Assembly (NCBI RefSeq): GCF_039543385.1
Contig: NZ_BAABJQ010000031.1
Location: 1 to 64,000, forward strand
Direction of reading: 5' to 3'
DNA: 64,000 nucleotides
Origin: Rugosimonospora acidiphila
GTDB taxonomy: Bacteria; Actinomycetota; Actinomycetes; Mycobacteriales; Micromonosporaceae
A program made the translations under genes and the position numbers. Positions 43,733 through 52,528 of the stretch are shown here, one piece after another. The notes below the pieces were generated by a model. It saw nothing but the letters and a program-made list of their open reading frames with translations, ran no database searches and was not told the origin of the DNA. Every line of letters begins with the position of its first letter. Positions within the stretch are counted from its first letter, which is position 1.

Positions 43733-43745
43733 TTAGCTTAGCTAA
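43733..43745. promoter_or_regulatory. Probable MarR operator
   Basis: TTAGC-TTA-GCTAA, with a nested TTAGCTAA and a third GCTAA at 43754-43758. It starts 6 bases before the marR GTG, is strikingly AT-rich for this genome, and has the two-fold symmetry of MarR sites. Confidence 0.75.
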
Positions 43746-43970
43746 TAAGCATGGCTAACGACATGTGATTATGGGTGCGGTCACACGCACCCGCCTAGAC
43801 GGTATCCGCGGTGGGTGGCGGCGGGCCCGCGAACGCGAAGACACCGCCGCATCCGGCGGCGAAGGCCGGGGGCCGCCGGGCCGGAGGGCGGGCGGACCGG
43901 AGCGCCGGCGGACCGGAGGCGGGCGCGAGTCGGTGGGCGGCGGGGCCGCCGCGGGACGTACGCTGCTGTC

Positions 43971-44222
43971 GTGGACAAGCCGAACGTGCAGCCGCTGGAT
44001 CCGCCGATGGTGCCATTCGCCCTTATCGGCATGGGGATCTGGGCCGTGCTCGCGCTGGTGCTGCTGCCCTTCCGCGGCTGGCTGAGCGACCACGGCCACA
44101 CCAACTGGCTGTGGACCTGCGTGGCCGGCGTGCTGTTCGGCCTGCCCGGCCTGTACCTGATGGTCCGGCACGACCGGCACCGCCGGGCGAGGCGGCTACG
44201 GGAGGGCGTCGACCGGGGCTAG
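43971..44222 (+). CDS. DUF2530 membrane protein
   Basis: 83 residues from GTG 43971, giving VDKPNVQPLDPPMVPFALIG. Two membrane helices (about 15-33 and 46-66) are joined by RGWLSDHGHTNWLWTC, and a basic tail RHDRHRRARRLREG should stay in the cytoplasm. This is the DUF2530 family of small actinobacterial membrane proteins, function unknown. Homologues lie near marR and MFS genes in mycobacteria. Its stop forms part of a hairpin. Confidence 0.85.
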   Translation: MDKPNVQPLDPPMVPFALIGMGIWAVLALVLLPFRGWLSDHGHTNWLWTCVAGVLFGLPGLYLMVRHDRHRRARRLREGVDRG

Positions 44223-44232
44223 CGCGCCCCGG
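44213..44232. terminator. Hairpin terminator between DUF2530 and DUF3027 genes
   Basis: CCGGGGC and GCCCCGG form a 7-bp stem; the 6-base loop begins with the TAG of the DUF2530 gene. The DUF3027 gene ends 5 bases further on the other strand, so it can serve both. Confidence 0.6.
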
Positions 44233-44237
44233 GGACC

Positions 44238-45098
44238 TCAGGAAACGTCGAGGCGCTCGGCGTCCAGGCCGGTCGGCACCGGCCCGCCGGCCGTCACCGG
44301 GTCCAGCTCGCCGTCGTCGTACACGGTGGGCAACTCGTCCACCTCGGGCGCCGGCTCGGCCAGCACCTCCGAGTGCGCCCCGCAGCCGTGGTCCCAGCTG
44401 ACCGCGCGGCCGTCGTCCGGGGCGAACAGGTTGCCGCACACGCCGAACGCCTGCCGCAAGGACCCGGCCAGCGGCAGGTAGAAGCCGCACGACACGCACC
44501 GGGCGGTGCGCGGCGCCGCGGTCGCGATGGGGGCCTCCGGCCCGTGGTCGCCGTCGTACCAGCGCTGGGCGGCGTCGGACCGGCCCTCCCGGGACATCAC
44601 GCGGGTCCGGCCCAGCCCCAGCTCCCAGGCGACCTCCTCGACCGCGGGGTCGTCGGACATCAGGTATCCGGGGATCAGCCGGTCGTCGTCCGAAGGAGTG
44701 GGCATCAGGTCGCCGACGCCCAGGTCGCCCGGGCGTACCCGCTCCTCCCACGGCACCCACTGCGGCGCGATCATCGCGTCCGGCCCCGGCAGCAGGACGA
44801 TCTCGCAGATCGTCACCTGCCGGCTGCGCGGCACCCGGGTGATCGTCACCGCCCAGCGCCAGCCGCGGTAGCCGGCCAGGTTGGCGGCGAAGAAGTGAGT
44901 GACGAGCCTCTCACCCTCGGGCACCACCTGAAGATGCTCGCCGACCGCGTCGGCGTCGCCGTCGGCGCCCGCCAGCGGCAGCCCGCCCTCCTCGACGGCG
45001 GCCTCGACCGCGGCCGCGCGCGCCGCGTCGATGGCGTCGGCGAGAACCTGGTCGACTCTGCTCCTGGTACTCGAGGTCACATCAACATTCTTGCTCAT
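44238..45098 (-). CDS. DUF3027 family protein
   Basis: 286 residues from ATG 45098. The N-terminal helical part (VDQVLADAIDAARAAAVEAAVEEGG) leads to the conserved GYRGWRWAVTITRVPRSRQVTICEIVLLPGPDAMIAPQWVPWEERVRPGDLGVGDL core, then a Zn-ribbon-like region with CVSCGFYLPL and FGVCGNLFAPDDGRAVSWDHGCGAHSE (four Cys and nearby His). DUF3027 proteins are actinobacterial, cytoplasmic and of unknown function. The adjacent DUF2530 and MFS genes match the order in related genomes. Confidence 0.88.
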   Translation of the reverse strand: MSKNVDVTSSTRSRVDQVLADAIDAARAAAVEAAVEEGGLPLAGADGDADAVGEHLQVVPEGERLVTHFFAANLAGYRGWRWAVTITRVPRSRQVTICEIVLLPGPDAMIAPQWVPWEERVRPGDLGVGDLMPTPSDDDRLIPGYLMSDDPAVEEVAWELGLGRTRVMSREGRSDAAQRWYDGDHGPEAPIATAAPRTARCVSCGFYLPLAGSLRQAFGVCGNLFAPDDGRAVSWDHGCGAHSEVLAEPAPEVDELPTVYDDGELDPVTAGGPVPTGLDAERLDVS

Positions 45099-45160
45099 GC
45101 TCGGCGAGCAATGGTCGAGGGGAGGGGGCAAAGGTCGCTCGTATAGGTCACCATGGTCAC

Positions 45161-47080
45161 ATGCCGTCGCTGGGGAAGACCGTCGGGTACGGGGTGCGTG
45201 GCGCCCGCAGTTCCGCGCGTGGCGCCACCCGCATGGGGCGCTGGGTCAATCGCCGGGTCCAGGTGATCAGGCACAGCGGCGGCGGCGGCGAGATCGGCAT
45301 GATCAGACTGCTCGATCTCCACGCCGCGTCCTGCGCCGGCGACACCCTGATCACCATGGGCCTGGCCGGCACCGTGTTCTTCAGCGCGGCCAGCGGCGCC
45401 GCGCGCACCAACGTCGCCCTGTACCTGTTCGTCACGATGCTGCCGTTCGCGCTGGTCGCGCCGGTGGTCGGTCCGGTGCTGGACCGGTTTCGGCACGGCC
45501 GGCGGTACGCGCTGGCCGCGACCATGCTCGGCCGGGCGTTCCTCGCCTGGATGATCTCCGACTACATCCATGGGCTGGGCCTCTACCCCGCCGCGATCGG
45601 CGTGCTGCTGCTCTCCCGGGCCTACGGGGTGGCCCGCAGCGCGGCGGTGCCCCGGCTGCTGCCGCCCTCGCTGGGGCTGTCCGAGGCCGGCGCGCGGGCG
45701 TCGATGTTCGGCACGATCGCCGGCGCGGTGGTCGCCCCGCTCGGTGCGGCCGCCTTCTGGTTCGGGCCGCAGTGGCCGCTGCGGGTGTCATCGGTGATCT
45801 TCATCATCGGCGCGGTGTTCGCGCTCAAGCTGCCGCCGCGGGCCGACTCCGACCCGCCGGAGACGGTGCCGGCCATCTTCCACCGGGGCACCAAGGTGCT
45901 GACCGGCAAGCTGATCGTCACGCTGGTCACCGGCGGCGCGATGCTGCGGGCACTGTTCGGCTTCCTCACCCTGTTCCTGGCCTTCGCGGTGCGCACCCAT
46001 CACCTACCGGCCGTGCTGCTGGGCCACCAGCTCGCCGGTGCGGCCGCGCTGGGCGTGGTCGCCGGTGGGCTGGGCGTGGGCTCGTTCCTGGCCACCGCCA
46101 TCGGCACCCGGCTGCGCATCCGCCGCCCGGTGCTGCTGCAGGCCCTGGTGACGGTGCTCACCACGGCGGCCGGGCTGTACGCGGTGATCGATTACAGCCT
46201 GCTCACCATCACGCTGTTCGGGCTCGTCGCGTCCGCCGCCACCGGCCTGGCCAAGCTGGCCGTCGACGCGACCATCCAGGAGCGGGTCCCCGAGGGGGTC
46301 CGGGCGACCGCGTTCGCCCGGTCCGAGACCGCCTTCATGATCGCGTGGGTGATCGGCGGCGGGTTCGGCCTGATCCCGCTTGGCGGGCGGCTGGGCGCCG
46401 GCATCGCCGCCGTCGCCATCGCGCTGGCCGCCGCACGGGCCGTGATGAAGGCCGGCTCGCTGCGCGGGGAGAAGCTGCACGGCGGATCGACCCAGGCCGA
46501 ATCGATCCAGGACGAATCGGCACGGGACGCCGGCTCGCGGCCCGACGCCGAGGGCGGCCCCGGCCCGACCGGTCCCGGCCTGAATGGTCAGAGCGTGGGA
46601 GGCCACGGCATGAGTGGCCACGGCATGAGTGGCCCCGGCATGAGTGGCCCCGGCATGAGTGGTTACGGCGTGGGTGGCCACGGCACGAGTGGCCACGGCA
46701 TGAGTGGCTATGGCGTGGGTGGCCTCGACGGGCGGCCGGGACGGGACGCCGACGCGACCGTCGACCTGGACGCGCGGACTCAGACCATGCCGGCCCCACC
46801 GGACCGGCCGCGGTGGCGCCGAATGCGCTCGGCAAAGGCGGAGCGGGTGCGCCAGGCCCGGGAACGGGCCGCCGCGACCGAACAGACCCGCAGGGCCGGC
46901 CCGGCCGCCGACCCGACCGTCAAGTCTCCCGGGCCCGGCGCCGGCCCGGCATCCCAACCCGGTCCCGAGGGCCGCACCGTCGAACTGCCACACTCGACCC
47001 GGTTGATGGACGACGAGCTGGAGCCCGGGTACCACCTGTACCGGCCATCCGGCCTGCCACCCACCGGGGAGGACGACTGA
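45161..47080 (+). CDS. MFS transporter with long repetitive cytoplasmic tail
   Basis: 639 residues. After a basic N-terminus (about 1-45) come about 12 membrane helices up to residue 430, with PVLDRFRHGRRYALAATMLGRAFL as motif A. The C-terminal 200 residues are hydrophilic: nine near-identical pentapeptides of the form [MVT][SG]G[HPY]G at about 480-523, a charged RRMRSAKAERVRQARERAAA helix, and an acidic end. The tail should be cytoplasmic. Its TGA overlaps the ATG of mqnB, so it belongs to a menaquinone-linked operon. The transported compound is unknown. Confidence 0.88.
   Translation: MPSLGKTVGYGVRGARSSARGATRMGRWVNRRVQVIRHSGGGGEIGMIRLLDLHAASCAGDTLITMGLAGTVFFSAASGAARTNVALYLFVTMLPFALVAPVVGPVLDRFRHGRRYALAATMLGRAFLAWMISDYIHGLGLYPAAIGVLLLSRAYGVARSAAVPRLLPPSLGLSEAGARASMFGTIAGAVVAPLGAAAFWFGPQWPLRVSSVIFIIGAVFALKLPPRADSDPPETVPAIFHRGTKVLTGKLIVTLVTGGAMLRALFGFLTLFLAFAVRTHHLPAVLLGHQLAGAAALGVVAGGLGVGSFLATAIGTRLRIRRPVLLQALVTVLTTAAGLYAVIDYSLLTITLFGLVASAATGLAKLAVDATIQERVPEGVRATAFARSETAFMIAWVIGGGFGLIPLGGRLGAGIAAVAIALAAARAVMKAGSLRGEKLHGGSTQAESIQDESARDAGSRPDAEGGPGPTGPGLNGQSVGGHGMSGHGMSGPGMSGPGMSGYGVGGHGTSGHGMSGYGVGGLDGRPGRDADATVDLDARTQTMPAPPDRPRWRRMRSAKAERVRQARERAAATEQTRRAGPAADPTVKSPGPGAGPASQPGPEGRTVELPHSTRLMDDELEPGYHLYRPSGLPPTGEDD
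46600..46728 (+). repeat. Nine tandem 15-bp units in the MFS gene
   Basis: The unit is GGCATGAGTGGCCAC with variants, encoding MSGHG, MSGPG, MSGYG, VGGHG or TSGHG. Copies two to five are nearly identical in DNA, which indicates recent slippage or unequal exchange. Confidence 0.85.
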
Positions 47081-47721
47081 TGGACGGGCGGGGTCGGCTG
47101 CTCGTGGTGACCGCGGTCGACGCCGAGCGCGACGCGCTGGCCGCCGAGGCCGAGGAGCGCTTCGACATCGCCGTGGTCGGAGTGGGTCCGGCGTCGGCCG
47201 CCGCCGCCACCGCCCGGCTGCTCGCCACGGCCAGCACGCCGTACCGGGCGGTGATCTCGGCCGGCATCGGCGGTGGGTTCGCCGGCCTGGTCGAGGTCGG
47301 TGGCCTCGCACTGGCCAGCAGCAGCATCGCCGCCGATTTGGGCGCCGAGGCTCCGGATCGCTTCCTGCCCCTGGACGAGCTGGGGTTCGGCACGGCCCGG
47401 TACGAGGCGGACGCCGGCCTGGTGGACCTGCTGGGCCCCGCCCTGCCCGAGGCGGTCGTCGGGCCGGTGCTGACCGTCTCGACCACCACCGGCAGCGCGG
47501 CCGGCACGGCGGCGCTGCGCGGCCGGCACCCGGACGCGGTCGCCGAGGGGATGGAGGGCTTCGGCGTGGCCACCGCCGCCGCGCAGGCCGGCGTTCCGTT
47601 CGGTGAGCTGCGGAGCATCTCCAACGTGGTGGGCCCGCGCGACCGGGCGGGCTGGCGTATCCGCGAAGCCCTGGCCGTGCTGGCCGACGCCGGAAGGGTG
47701 CTGGGTAAGTTGGAGGCGTGA
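47080..47721 (+). CDS. mqnB: Futalosine hydrolase
   Basis: 213 residues from ATG 47080, behind GGGGAGG and overlapping the MFS stop (TGATG). The nucleoside phosphorylase fold is evident: LLVVTAVDAERDALAAE, VVGVGPASAAAAT, VISAGIGGGF, and VAEGMEGFGVATAAAQAGVPFGELRSISN with the ribose- and base-binding Met-Glu and the catalytic Asp replaced by the family-typical N-V-V-G-P-R-D. It cleaves futalosine to dehypoxanthine futalosine in the alternative menaquinone pathway. It overlaps mqnD by 4 bases. Confidence 0.93.
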   Translation: MDGRGRLLVVTAVDAERDALAAEAEERFDIAVVGVGPASAAAATARLLATASTPYRAVISAGIGGGFAGLVEVGGLALASSSIAADLGAEAPDRFLPLDELGFGTARYEADAGLVDLLGPALPEAVVGPVLTVSTTTGSAAGTAALRGRHPDAVAEGMEGFGVATAAAQAGVPFGELRSISNVVGPRDRAGWRIREALAVLADAGRVLGKLEA

Positions 47722-48521
47722 CGCTTAGCCTCGCCTTCTCCCCATGCCCGAATGACACCTTTGTCTTCCACGCCCTGGTGCACGGTCTCATCGAGGGAGC
47801 ACCACCGGTCGACGTGACCTACGCCGACGTGGACGTCACGAACACCGCCGCCGAGCGGGGCGAGTACGACATCGTCAAGGTGAGCTACGCGGCGCTGCCC
47901 TGGCTGCTGGACAAGTACGAGCTGCTGCCGTGTGGCGGCGCGCTCGGCCGGGGCTGCGGGCCCCTGGTGCTGTCCAACGGGCGCACGGACGTGGCGGGCG
48001 CGACGGTCGCCGTACCGGGCGAGCGGACCACCGCGTACCTGCTGTTCCGGCTGTGGAGCGCGCAGCGGCCGCCGGCGCGGATCGAGGTGGTGCCGTTCCA
48101 CGAGATCATGCCGGGCGTCGCCGAGGGCCGCTTCGACGCCGGACTGGTGATCCACGAGGCACGCTTCACCTACCAGCGGTACGGCCTGACCTGCCTGGCC
48201 GACCTCGGCGAGTGGTGGGAGGGCGACACCGGCCTGCCGATCCCGCTCGGCGCGATCCTCGCCAAGCGGGGCAGTGTGGATGCCGCCCAGGCGACCGGGT
48301 GGGTCCGCGACTCGGTGCGGCACGCCTGGGCGTACCCGGCGGCCAGCCATGACTACGTGCTCTCCCACGCGCAGGAGATGGAGCCCGACGTGGTGGCGCA
48401 GCACATCGGGCTCTACGTCAACGCGTTCACCGAGGACCTCGGCGAGGACGGGTACAAGGCGGTCCGCAGCCTGCTGCGCCGGGCGGCCGACGAGGGGTTG
48501 GTGCCCCGGGTGGAGTTCTGA
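47718..48521 (+). CDS. mqnD: 1,4-dihydroxy-6-naphthoate synthase
   Basis: 267 residues from GTG 47718. MTLSLAFSPCPNDTFVFHALVHG is the typical start, followed by VSYAALPWLL, GCGPLVLS and GLVIHEARFTYQRYGLTCLADLGEWWEGDTGLPIPLGAI, which carries the catalytic His and substrate contacts. It converts cyclic dehypoxanthine futalosine to 1,4-dihydroxy-6-naphthoate. Overlap with mqnB means tight coupling. The other pathway genes (mqnA, mqnC, mqnE) are not in this window. It converges on the cold-shock gene with 5 bases between stops. Confidence 0.95.
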   Translation: MTLSLAFSPCPNDTFVFHALVHGLIEGAPPVDVTYADVDVTNTAAERGEYDIVKVSYAALPWLLDKYELLPCGGALGRGCGPLVLSNGRTDVAGATVAVPGERTTAYLLFRLWSAQRPPARIEVVPFHEIMPGVAEGRFDAGLVIHEARFTYQRYGLTCLADLGEWWEGDTGLPIPLGAILAKRGSVDAAQATGWVRDSVRHAWAYPAASHDYVLSHAQEMEPDVVAQHIGLYVNAFTEDLGEDGYKAVRSLLRRAADEGLVPRVEF

Positions 48522-48526
48522 CCCGG

Positions 48527-48913
48527 TCAGATCTCCAGCTCGCGGGCCACCGCGTGGATCGCCTCGGCGATCGGCTTCGCGTTGCGCTTGTCCGGGTACC
48601 GGCCGCGGCGCAGGTCAGGCAGCACCTTCACCTCGAGGACCTTGATCATGTCCTCGATCAGGCCGTGCAGCTCCTCCGCCGGCCGGCGGCGCAGTTCGGA
48701 GACCGAGGGCGGCGCGTCGAGCAGCTTGACCGCCAGGGCCTGGTTGCCCTTACGGCTCTCCACCACCCCGAAATCGACCCGCTGGCCCGGCTTGAGGTCG
48801 GCCACCCCCTCGGGCAGCGCTGCCTTGTGTACGAAGACGTCGCCGCCGTCATCACGGGTCAGGAAGCCGAATCCCTTTTCCGTGTCGTACCACTTGACTC
48901 GACCCGTCGGCAC
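48527..48913 (-). CDS. Cold-shock domain protein with C-terminal extension
   Basis: 128 residues from GTG 48913; AAGGATGAGG lies just upstream, and the product then starts MPTGRVKWYDTEKGFGFL as in homologues (GTG 48934 would add 7 residues). Residues 4-67 form the cold-shock fold with RNP1 (KGFGFL) and RNP2 (VFVHK). The following 60 residues are helical and conserved among actinobacteria (ELRRRPAEELHGLIEDMIKVLEVKVLPDLRRGRYPDK). It should bind single-stranded nucleic acid. It corresponds to the longer CspB-type protein of mycobacteria. Confidence 0.93.
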   Translation of the reverse strand: MPTGRVKWYDTEKGFGFLTRDDGGDVFVHKAALPEGVADLKPGQRVDFGVVESRKGNQALAVKLLDAPPSVSELRRRPAEELHGLIEDMIKVLEVKVLPDLRRGRYPDKRNAKPIAEAIHAVARELEI

Positions 48914-48976
48914 CGCAGCAACCTCATCCTTCACGCTTGTCTCGTACCGCGGTGGTCGCGCGGTCCGTACACCAGG

Positions 48977-49606
48977 CTAGCTATCCGAAACTTGTGGCCC
49001 AACCCGAATCTCGGGCAGACAATTCGCGAACAGGGTCAGGTCCGACAAAACCCTGCTCGCCCCGGCCGCGGTGAGCTCCGCCGCCGAGCACGGCCCCGTG
49101 CTGACCCCGATGCCCGGTATCCCGGCCGCCACGGCGGCCCCCATGTCCGCGATGTGGTCGCCAACGTAGCCGACCGCATCCGCTGCCCGTAGCGCCCGAG
49201 CCTTGCCGTCTGCCCAGGCGAGGCCCTCTACGTCGTCGACCGCCAGACCGACGTGATCAAGGTGTAGCCGCGCCAGGTCGCCGCGTTTGGCTGTGATGAC
49301 GATCACACGCCCACCGGCCTTTTTGACCGCGGCGACCGCCTCGGCGGCGCCCGGCAGCAGGCGGGACGGCTCGATGGCGTACCGCGGGTACAGGGCCCGG
49401 TACCGCGTCACGGCCCCGGTCACCTGCGCGGCGGGGAACCAGTGGAGCAGTTCCTGCTCCAGGGGCGGCCCCAGCCGGCTGACGACGAGGTCGACGTCCA
49501 CCGGTACGCCCGTGGCCTCGGACAGTGCCCGATAGGTGGCCGCGATCCCTGGCCGGGAGTCGATCAAGGTCATGTCCAGGTCAAACCCGACCGTGAAGGA
49601 CGTCAC
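48977..49606 (-). CDS. HAD-family phosphatase (phosphoglycolate phosphatase-like)
   Basis: 209 residues from GTG 49606 (a TTG at 49624 is in frame but weaker). Motif I is FDLDMTLIDSRPG, motif II is VITAKR (Thr for the usual Ser/Thr), and motif III/IV is YVGDHIADMGAAVAAG. A helical cap lies between. It removes phosphate from a small metabolite in the cytoplasm. The substrate is not predictable. It is 42 bases upstream of the cold-shock gene's start region on the same strand. Confidence 0.9.
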   Translation of the reverse strand: MTSFTVGFDLDMTLIDSRPGIAATYRALSEATGVPVDVDLVVSRLGPPLEQELLHWFPAAQVTGAVTRYRALYPRYAIEPSRLLPGAAEAVAAVKKAGGRVIVITAKRGDLARLHLDHVGLAVDDVEGLAWADGKARALRAADAVGYVGDHIADMGAAVAAGIPGIGVSTGPCSAAELTAAGASRVLSDLTLFANCLPEIRVGPQVSDS

Positions 49607-49717
49607 CTCGGTGTGCGGTCGCAACCGCGACGGCCGGCGGCGAGCAGGGCCGTGGCCCGGCCGCCGGTCGAGGGGTCGGGAGCGATCATCGCTGACCGGC
49701 GCGCCGGCCGGCCGCGA

Positions 49718-49954
49718 TCACAGGTGGACCTGAGTGTCGTCGTCCTCGCTCGGGTGCACATATGTGATCCGCTCATGCGGCAGCGGCAGGCGCTGGTCGT
49801 CCCCGAAGGGGGACGCGGCACCCGGGCGGTCGTAGGCGAACTCGCTGACCGGCAGCCGACCGTACGCGACGATAGGGGGCATACTGGGCATCTTCTCCGC
49901 CCGGTCCTCAACGTCCCCCGCGATGCGGTTCGACTTGTACAACGGCTCGGCCAT
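49718..49954 (-). CDS. Small hypothetical protein
   Basis: 78 residues; AGGAGG 7 bases upstream of ATG 49954 supports translation. The sequence is hydrophilic with no membrane segment: MAEPLYKSNRIAGDVEDRAEKMPSMPPIVAYGRLPVSEFAYDRP, then a proline-rich middle and an acidic EDDDT end. No family recognised. It is divergent from the helicase-associated gene, from which 111 bases separate it. Confidence 0.7.
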   Translation of the reverse strand: MAEPLYKSNRIAGDVEDRAEKMPSMPPIVAYGRLPVSEFAYDRPGAASPFGDDQRLPLPHERITYVHPSEDDDTQVHL

Positions 49955-50065
49955 CGGTGATCCTCCTGATCAACTGGCTTCCCGATCAGTGTCCCACAAC
50001 CATCCGTACGGGCCGGCGGCCGGGATGAGCCGGTCCGGCTCCGCCTTGGGTAGCGTGGTAACACG

Positions 50066-52528
50066 ATGGCCACACTCGCCGACCACCTGCGCGCGCTACC
50101 CGACGACGGGGTGGCGGCGCTGCTCAGGCTGCGCCCAGACCTGGTGGTACCCGTGCCGTCGGACCTGTCCGCGCTGGCCCTCCGGGCGCAGTCCCGGGTG
50201 TCCGTGACGCGTGCTCTGGACCCGTTGGACCGGTTCACCCTGGAGATCCTCGATGCCCTGCGGCTGACCCGTACGGACGACGTGACCAGCGTCGACGCCG
50301 TGCTGCCCCTGGTCACCGGCGGTCGCACCCCGCCCGAACCCGACCGGGTGCGCGCCGCGATCGACCGGCTGCGGGCCCTGTTCCTGGTGTACGGCTCGCC
50401 GCAGGCGCTCCGCGTGGCGGCCGGCGTGGACGAGGTCACGTCGCCGTACCCGGCGGGGCTGGGCCGGCCGGCGGCGGACCTGGACGCCGAGGCCGACGCC
50501 CTGTGCGCCGACCCGTCCGGCCTGCGCCGCACCGTGCTCGCCGCGCCGCCCGCCGCCCGCGCGGTCCTCGATCGGCTGTCGGTCGGGCCACCCCTGGGTG
50601 CCACGTCGGCCGCCGCGGTCGAGGACCCGGACAGCCCCGTCGGCTGGCTGGTATCCCGGCACCTGCTGGTCCCGGTCACCGGGGCGGGCGGGGTGCCCGG
50701 CTCCGGCGGATCGGTCGAACTGCCCCGGGAGATCGGCCTGCTGCTGCGCCGGGACATCGGTCCCCTCGGCCCGCTGCATCCCCAGCCGCCCGCCCCGGAG
50801 GCGACCGGCCAGTCCATGAAGATCGTTGACTCGGCCGGCGCCGGTCAGGTGATGGCGGCGGTGCGCAACGTCGAGGACCTGCTCGACGCGATCGCCGCCG
50901 AACCGACCCCGGTGCTGAAATCGGGCGGCCTGGGCATCCGCGACGTACGCCGCCTCGCGAAGACCGTCGGGGTCGACGAGTCGGCCACGGCCACGCTGAT
51001 CGAGACGGCCGCCGCGGCCGGCCTGGTCGGCGAGACCGACCCGGACTCCGGCGCGGAGCCGAGATTCCTGCCCACCCCGGGCTACGACCACTGGCGCAAC
51101 CTGCCGATCGCGTCGCGCTGGGTCCATCTGATCCGGTCGTGGCTGGCCATGACCAGGCAGCCCGGGCTGGCCGGCCGGCGTGACGAGCGGGACCGGCTGC
51201 TCGGCGTGCTCGCGCCCGAGCTGGAGCGCATCGGGGCGCCCGCCCTGCGCACCGCCGCGCTGAACGTGCTGTCCGACGCCGACCCCGGCGCCGCCCTGAA
51301 CCCGGATCAGGTGCTCGACGTGCTCGCCTGGCGGTCGCCCCGCCGGTTCGGCACCGCCACCCCGGCCCGGCCGGCCGGCCCGATCGGCGGGGACGAACGC
51401 CGGCCGGCCACCCCGACACCCTCCCCCACCCGCGATGGCGTCGGCTGGGCGCTGACCGAGGCCGCGCTGCTCGGGTTGACCGGGATGGGCGCGCTGACCG
51501 GGTACGGGCGACTGCTGCTCACCGAGCTTTCCGGGGCGGCCGGACGTGACCCGGACGAAGATCCCCTCGGCCTGGCCGGTACGCAGGCGCCCGGCTCCGC
51601 CGCCATCGCCGCGCTCGACGGGCTGCTGCCCGCGCCGGTGGATCACGTGCTGCTGCAGGCCGACCTGACCGCCGTGCTGCCCGGCCCGGCCGAACCGGAG
51701 CTGGCCGCCGAACTGGCCCTGATCGGTGAGCCGGAGTCGACCAACGTCCTGCGGATCACCGCGGAATCGCTGCGCCGGGCGCTGGACGCCGGGTACACGG
51801 CGGCGGAGCTGCACGCGCTGTTCGCCCGCCGGTCGCGCACCCCCGTACCGCAGGGCCTTACGTACCTCATCGACGACGTGGCGCGCCGCCACGGCGGGCT
51901 GCGGGTCGGCTCGGCCGGCGGGTACCTGCGCAGCGACGACGAGGCGCTGCTGGTCGAGCTGCTGGCCGACCGGCGGCTGTCCCACCTCCAGCTGCGCCGG
52001 CTGGCGCCGACGGTGCTGATCACGCCGTACGCCTCCACCCGGCTGCTGGGCGGGCTGCGGGAGGCCGGCTACTCCCCGGTCGCCGAGGACGCCAGCGGGG
52101 CCGCCGTGCTGGCCCGGCCCAAGTCCCCGCGCGCACCGGCCCGCCGCGCGCCGGCGGCGATCCGGTCCCTCGGCGACGGCCAGGTCCGGCTGACCCAACC
52201 CCGGCTGGCCAGCATCGTGGAGCAACTGCGCCGGGCCGACACGGCCGTGCGCACCGCCCGCCGGCCACCGGCGGGCCTGCGCGCCGAGCGGACCGGCACC
52301 GCCACTCCGGCACAGGCGCACATCCAGGCGATGGCGGTGCTACAACAGGCGGTTCGGGACAAGCAGCGCGTCTGGGTGGGGTACGTGGACGCCCACGGCG
52401 GTACCGCCGCCCGGCTGGTGCGGCCGGTTTCGGTCGGCGCCGGCTACCTGCGGGCGGAGGACGACCGCACCGAGACGCTGCACACCTTCGCCCTGCACCG
52501 GATCACCGCGGCGGTTGTCGAGGAGTAG
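50066..52528 (+). CDS. Helicase-associated (Helicase_C_3) protein with WYL-like C-terminus
   Basis: 820 residues from ATG 50066. The N-terminus (LADHLRALPDDGVAALLRLRPDL) and the winged-helix-like middle (DVRRLAKTVGVDESATATLIETAAAAGLVG) fit the actinobacterial family annotated as helicase-associated. Residues about 520-660 match the XPB/Ssl2-type Helicase_C_3 domain (DHVLLQADLTAVLPGPAEPELAAEL, LRRLAPTVLITPYASTRLL). The last 70 residues (AVLQQAVRDKQRVWVGYVDAHGG, then RLVRPVSVGAGYLRAEDDRTETLHTFALHRI) form a WYL-like domain, usually a ligand or nucleic-acid sensor. No helicase motor is present. The XPB motor follows about 400 bases downstream, and the pair is conserved in actinobacteria. Confidence 0.9.
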   Translation: MATLADHLRALPDDGVAALLRLRPDLVVPVPSDLSALALRAQSRVSVTRALDPLDRFTLEILDALRLTRTDDVTSVDAVLPLVTGGRTPPEPDRVRAAIDRLRALFLVYGSPQALRVAAGVDEVTSPYPAGLGRPAADLDAEADALCADPSGLRRTVLAAPPAARAVLDRLSVGPPLGATSAAAVEDPDSPVGWLVSRHLLVPVTGAGGVPGSGGSVELPREIGLLLRRDIGPLGPLHPQPPAPEATGQSMKIVDSAGAGQVMAAVRNVEDLLDAIAAEPTPVLKSGGLGIRDVRRLAKTVGVDESATATLIETAAAAGLVGETDPDSGAEPRFLPTPGYDHWRNLPIASRWVHLIRSWLAMTRQPGLAGRRDERDRLLGVLAPELERIGAPALRTAALNVLSDADPGAALNPDQVLDVLAWRSPRRFGTATPARPAGPIGGDERRPATPTPSPTRDGVGWALTEAALLGLTGMGALTGYGRLLLTELSGAAGRDPDEDPLGLAGTQAPGSAAIAALDGLLPAPVDHVLLQADLTAVLPGPAEPELAAELALIGEPESTNVLRITAESLRRALDAGYTAAELHALFARRSRTPVPQGLTYLIDDVARRHGGLRVGSAGGYLRSDDEALLVELLADRRLSHLQLRRLAPTVLITPYASTRLLGGLREAGYSPVAEDASGAAVLARPKSPRAPARRAPAAIRSLGDGQVRLTQPRLASIVEQLRRADTAVRTARRPPAGLRAERTGTATPAQAHIQAMAVLQQAVRDKQRVWVGYVDAHGGTAARLVRPVSVGAGYLRAEDDRTETLHTFALHRITAAVVEE

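Noticed and set aside
46600..46728. CRISPR array
   Set aside because: The repeats are 15 bases with no spacers and are in frame within the transporter gene.
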